Made by a program: the position numbers and the translations under genes | Notes under the pieces: model-generated | Seen by the model: only the letters and a program-made list of their open reading frames with translations | Databases searched by the model: none | What the model was told of the DNA's origin: nothing | Assembly: GCA_947375085.1 (NCBI GenBank) | Contig: CANCEQ010000136.1 | Span: 1-8,300, forward strand | DNA length: 8,300 nt | Direction of reading: 5' to 3' | Source of the DNA: Flavobacteriales bacterium | GTDB taxonomy: Bacteria; Bacteroidota; Bacteroidia; Flavobacteriales; Crocinitomicaceae | Part shown: positions 5,640-8,300 of the stretch, in pieces | Numbering within the stretch: the first letter of the stretch is position 1 | Layout of the letters: each line of letters opens with the position of its first letter

Positions 5640-7574
5640 ATGAAAAAGTTTTCAGCTTTATACTTTGTAGTATTTCTAGTTTCTATTTTAGTTTCTTGTA
5701 ATGAAGAGCCCGAATTGAATGAAGGGATAAGTCATAAAATTGATAAGACTTTAATAAAAGATGGTCATAGTTATGCGAATGTAGATAAAATTCGAACAAA
5801 ACATTTGCATTTAGAGATAGATGTGAATTTTGATAATCGAACTATTTACGGAGTTGCACGACATGAAATGCAAAATAATGGTGTCGATACTGCAATCTTT
5901 GATATTAAGGCTTTAGAAATTCAAAAAGTAACAATTGGAACTATAAATAATGAAGTTGAAACAGATTTTATTATTGGGAAAAATGATGAATTGTTAGGTC
6001 AACCTTTATTAGTTAAGATTAAGAAAACTACGAAATACGTAAATATTTATTACAAGACTACTGATAAAACAGAAGCTTTGGATTGGTTAGATCCTAAATT
6101 AACTGTTGGAAGAAAATTTCCATTCATGTATTCACAAGGGGAAGCAATATTAACGCGTTCTTGGATTCCTCTTCAAGATTTACCATCTAATCGTATTACT
6201 TATACTGCTGAAGTAAAAGTCCCGAAGGATTTAAGAGCAATTATGAGTGCTAAAAATCCAACTTCTAAAAGTGAAGATGGAGTTTATCATTTTGAAATGA
6301 AGCAACCAATTCCTTGTTACTTAATTGCAATTGCAGTAGGGAATTTAGCTTATAAAAAATTAGGAAAAAATTGCGGTGTTTTTACTGAACCTGAAATGAT
6401 TGATAAATGTACCTATGAATTTGTCGATATTCCTAAAATGATAAAAGCTGCAGAAAAAATATATGGTAAATATCAATGGGAGCAATATGATATTGTTATT
6501 CTACCTTATTCTTTTCCTTTTGGTGGAATGGAAAATCCGAGACTTACTTTTGCGAATCCAACATTGATTGCAGGGGATAGAAGTTTAGTTTCTGTTATTG
6601 CGCATGAGTTAGCTCATTCCTGGTCGGGAAATTTGGTGACGAATGCTACTTGGGATGACTTCTGGCTAAATGAAGGGTTTACTGTTTATTTTGAAAACCG
6701 TATAATGGAAGAAATTTATGGAAAAGAAACGGCAGATATGCTTGCTATTATTGAGTTTCAGGGATTGGAAGATGAATTGGAATTAATTAAAAAAAGTAAA
6801 CATCCAGAGGATTCGAAATTAAAACTAAATTTAAATGGTAGAAGTCCTGATGATGGAATGACATCAATAGCTTACGTTAAAGGTGCTTTTTTCCTTAAAA
6901 CTTTAGAACAAAAAGTCGGTAGGGAGTTGTTTGATAAGTTTTTGAACGATTATTTTCAAAAATATTCTTTCAAAACAATTACTACTGAACGTTTTGAAGA
7001 ATATTTAAATTACGATTTATTGACGCCTAACAAAATTGAGTTTAATACCAAAGAATGGTTGTATGAAGAGGGATTACCTCTAAATTGCGTTAAATTAAAA
7101 TCAAATAAATTTGAAGAAGTTCAAAAATTAGCGGATAGATTTGCGTCAGGAGAAGATATTTTTAGAGTTAAAAAGAAGAAAAATAAAATCACAAGAGAAA
7201 AGTATATTACTCAAGAATGGCTTGAATTTATAAGACGTTTACCTAAAACAATGGCACCTGATAGATTGGCTATTTTGGATGAAAAGTTAAATTTTAAAGG
7301 GTGCGGTAATTCTGAAATAATGACGGAATGGTATATTTTAGGAATTCAATGTGGATATAAAAAGATACGTCCCGAAATGAAACTTTTTCTTTACAAAATA
7401 GGTAGGAGAAAATTTATAGCTCCTATTTATGAAGCTTTAACAAAAACTCCAGATAATAAATTATGGGCTAAAAAAGTCTTTATGAGAGCAAATGTAAGTT
7501 ATCATTTTGTGACATATACGACAGTTGAAGAAATGTTATATCCAAGTGAAGAAAGTGCATACAGTATCAAATGA
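5640..7574 (+). CDS. Lipoprotein M1 metallopeptidase, leukotriene-A4-hydrolase-like aminopeptidase
   Basis: This 644-residue zinc aminopeptidase should remove N-terminal residues from peptides. The N-terminus is a type II signal peptide: MKK, a hydrophobic core (about 5-18) and lipobox LVSC with C20, so the protein is lipid-anchored. The residues after Cys are acidic (NEEPE), resembling lipoprotein surface-export signals known in Flavobacteriaceae, so it may face outwards. Catalytic features are complete: exopeptidase motif GGMEN (295-299), zinc motif H322-E-L-A-H326 with third ligand E345 in WLNEG, and Y412 in AYVKG at the transition-state tyrosine position. The C-terminal 150 residues match the LTA4H helical domain: NSEI (557-560) and GRRKF (588-592), where R589 and K591 align with human R563 and K565, which bind the substrate carboxylate. 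This favours tri- and short-peptide aminopeptidase activity; epoxide hydrolase activity should not be assumed. The ATG has no Shine-Dalgarno. The 3' end overlaps the next gene. Confidence 0.94.
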   Translation: MKKFSALYFVVFLVSILVSCNEEPELNEGISHKIDKTLIKDGHSYANVDKIRTKHLHLEIDVNFDNRTIYGVARHEMQNNGVDTAIFDIKALEIQKVTIGTINNEVETDFIIGKNDELLGQPLLVKIKKTTKYVNIYYKTTDKTEALDWLDPKLTVGRKFPFMYSQGEAILTRSWIPLQDLPSNRITYTAEVKVPKDLRAIMSAKNPTSKSEDGVYHFEMKQPIPCYLIAIAVGNLAYKKLGKNCGVFTEPEMIDKCTYEFVDIPKMIKAAEKIYGKYQWEQYDIVILPYSFPFGGMENPRLTFANPTLIAGDRSLVSVIAHELAHSWSGNLVTNATWDDFWLNEGFTVYFENRIMEEIYGKETADMLAIIEFQGLEDELELIKKSKHPEDSKLKLNLNGRSPDDGMTSIAYVKGAFFLKTLEQKVGRELFDKFLNDYFQKYSFKTITTERFEEYLNYDLLTPNKIEFNTKEWLYEEGLPLNCVKLKSNKFEEVQKLADRFASGEDIFRVKKKKNKITREKYITQEWLEFIRRLPKTMAPDRLAILDEKLNFKGCGNSEIMTEWYILGIQCGYKKIRPEMKLFLYKIGRRKFIAPIYEALTKTPDNKLWAKKVFMRANVSYHFVTYTTVEEMLYPSEESAYSIK

Positions 7575-8300
7575 TTTATTGAAAATTTCAGTTCAGGATA
7601 AAGGAGCTGAATTATGTAGTATTATATCACAAAAAACAGGAACACAATTTATGTGGAATGCAAATCCTGATGTTTGGGGTAGTTTTGCACCTGTTTTATT
7701 TCCTATTATTGGAGCTTTAAAAGATGGTGAGTTTTTGTATGAAGGAAAATTATATAGTGTTCCAAAACACGGCTTTATACGCAACAATGAAAATTTAAAA
7801 TTCAACCAAGTTTCTGATAATTGTTTGGAATATTCTTTAAAATTTGATGAAGAAAGTTTGTTGAAATATCCTTTTGAATACGAGTTTATTGTTAGATATA
7901 TTTTAGAAGGTAATTCTATAATTGTTGAGCATAAAGTAGTAAATCATTCGAAAGATAAACCTTTGTTTTTTTCAGTTGGAGGACATCCTGCATTTAAATG
8001 TCCATTGTATGATGGAGAAACGTATGAAGATTATTTTTTAGAATTTGAAGAAGTTGAACATGAGCCAACTTGGGAAGTTTTATCAAATGGACTTATCAAT
8101 TCAACTTCTAGACCTCTAATTGAAAATTCAAAAAGCTTGCCGTTGACAAGTACATTATTTGATAATGATGCACTAATTTTTAAAGGGCTGAAATCTAAAA
8201 AAGTAAGTTTAAAAAGCAAAAAATCAACTACTTCAATTACAGTAGAATACCCCGATTTTAACTATTTAGGAATATGGGCGAAACCTGGAGGACAATTTGT
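7555..8300 (+). CDS. Aldose 1-epimerase (LacX-like galactose mutarotase), cut by right edge
   Basis: This probably catalyses interconversion of alpha and beta sugar anomers in the cytoplasm; no signal peptide is visible. About 248 codons are present. The sequence follows the LacX-type branch: KGAELCSI near the N-terminus, APVLFPIIGALKDG (45-58), KHGFIR (71-76) with H72 at the substrate-binding histidine, and GGHPAF (142-147) with H144 at the catalytic acid position. The catalytic base glutamate, expected near the C-terminus, lies beyond the window. No in-frame ATG exists near the N-terminus. The frame is open from 7513, and the GTG at 7555 gives MHTVSNDLLKIS, the length expected for the family, overlapping the peptidase gene by 20 bp; GTG 7546 or TTG 7579 are alternatives. 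The segment WGSF before APVLFP lacks the basic residue I would expect there in relatives. Its sugar substrate is unknown, and some members of this branch may not be true mutarotases. Confidence 0.88.
   Translation, partial: MHTVSNDLLKISVQDKGAELCSIISQKTGTQFMWNANPDVWGSFAPVLFPIIGALKDGEFLYEGKLYSVPKHGFIRNNENLKFNQVSDNCLEYSLKFDEESLLKYPFEYEFIVRYILEGNSIIVEHKVVNHSKDKPLFFSVGGHPAFKCPLYDGETYEDYFLEFEEVEHEPTWEVLSNGLINSTSRPLIENSKSLPLTSTLFDNDALIFKGLKSKKVSLKSKKSTTSITVEYPDFNYLGIWAKPGGQF

Noticed and set aside
7593..8219. Two minus-strand frames (7593-7805 and 8031-8219) opposite the epimerase
   Set aside because: They are antisense to a protein with clear epimerase motifs (APVLFP, KHGF, GGHPAF).

Overview
The window reads as a chromosomal segment of a Bacteroidota bacterium, most likely a Flavobacteriaceae member. 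Four things point there: strongly AT-rich DNA with A/T-ending codons, start codons without Shine-Dalgarno sequences, family variants typical of that group (a short TatD, a lipoprotein M1 aminopeptidase, large POT transporters), and partial matches to the TTG / TAnnTTTG promoter type. Assignment below family is not possible from this sequence. I see no tRNA, rRNA, CRISPR array, insertion sequence, phage gene or integration scar.

Layout. Positions 1-4091 carry two tandem genes on the minus strand, both proton-coupled oligopeptide transporters of the POT/PTR2 family. The downstream one (1-1925) is cut by the left window edge. A 132-bp divergent intergenic region (4092-4223) separates them from a plus-strand cluster: a short TatD-family metal-dependent hydrolase (4224-4862), the tRNA t6A37-cyclising enzyme TcdA (4847-5581, overlapping the previous gene by 16 bp), a lipoprotein M1 metallopeptidase of the leukotriene-A4-hydrolase/aminopeptidase type (5640-7574), and an aldose 1-epimerase-like protein (7555 to the right edge, probable GTG start, overlapping by 20 bp). 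Every stretch longer than 135 bp is coding.

How the genes relate. The transporters and the aminopeptidase together suggest peptide scavenging: a lipid-anchored, possibly surface-exposed peptidase trims peptides, and inner-membrane POT carriers import di- and tripeptides. That link is inference, because the genes are on opposite strands. The TatD-tcdA-peptidase-epimerase run looks like a compact, partly translationally coupled operon of housekeeping enzymes with no obvious common pathway.

This is mainly an ordinary core-genome region. The most unusual feature is that each POT paralogue carries a large predicted periplasmic insertion at a different place in the same fold: between TM11 and TM12 in one, and between TM7 and TM8 together with two extra membrane helices in the other.
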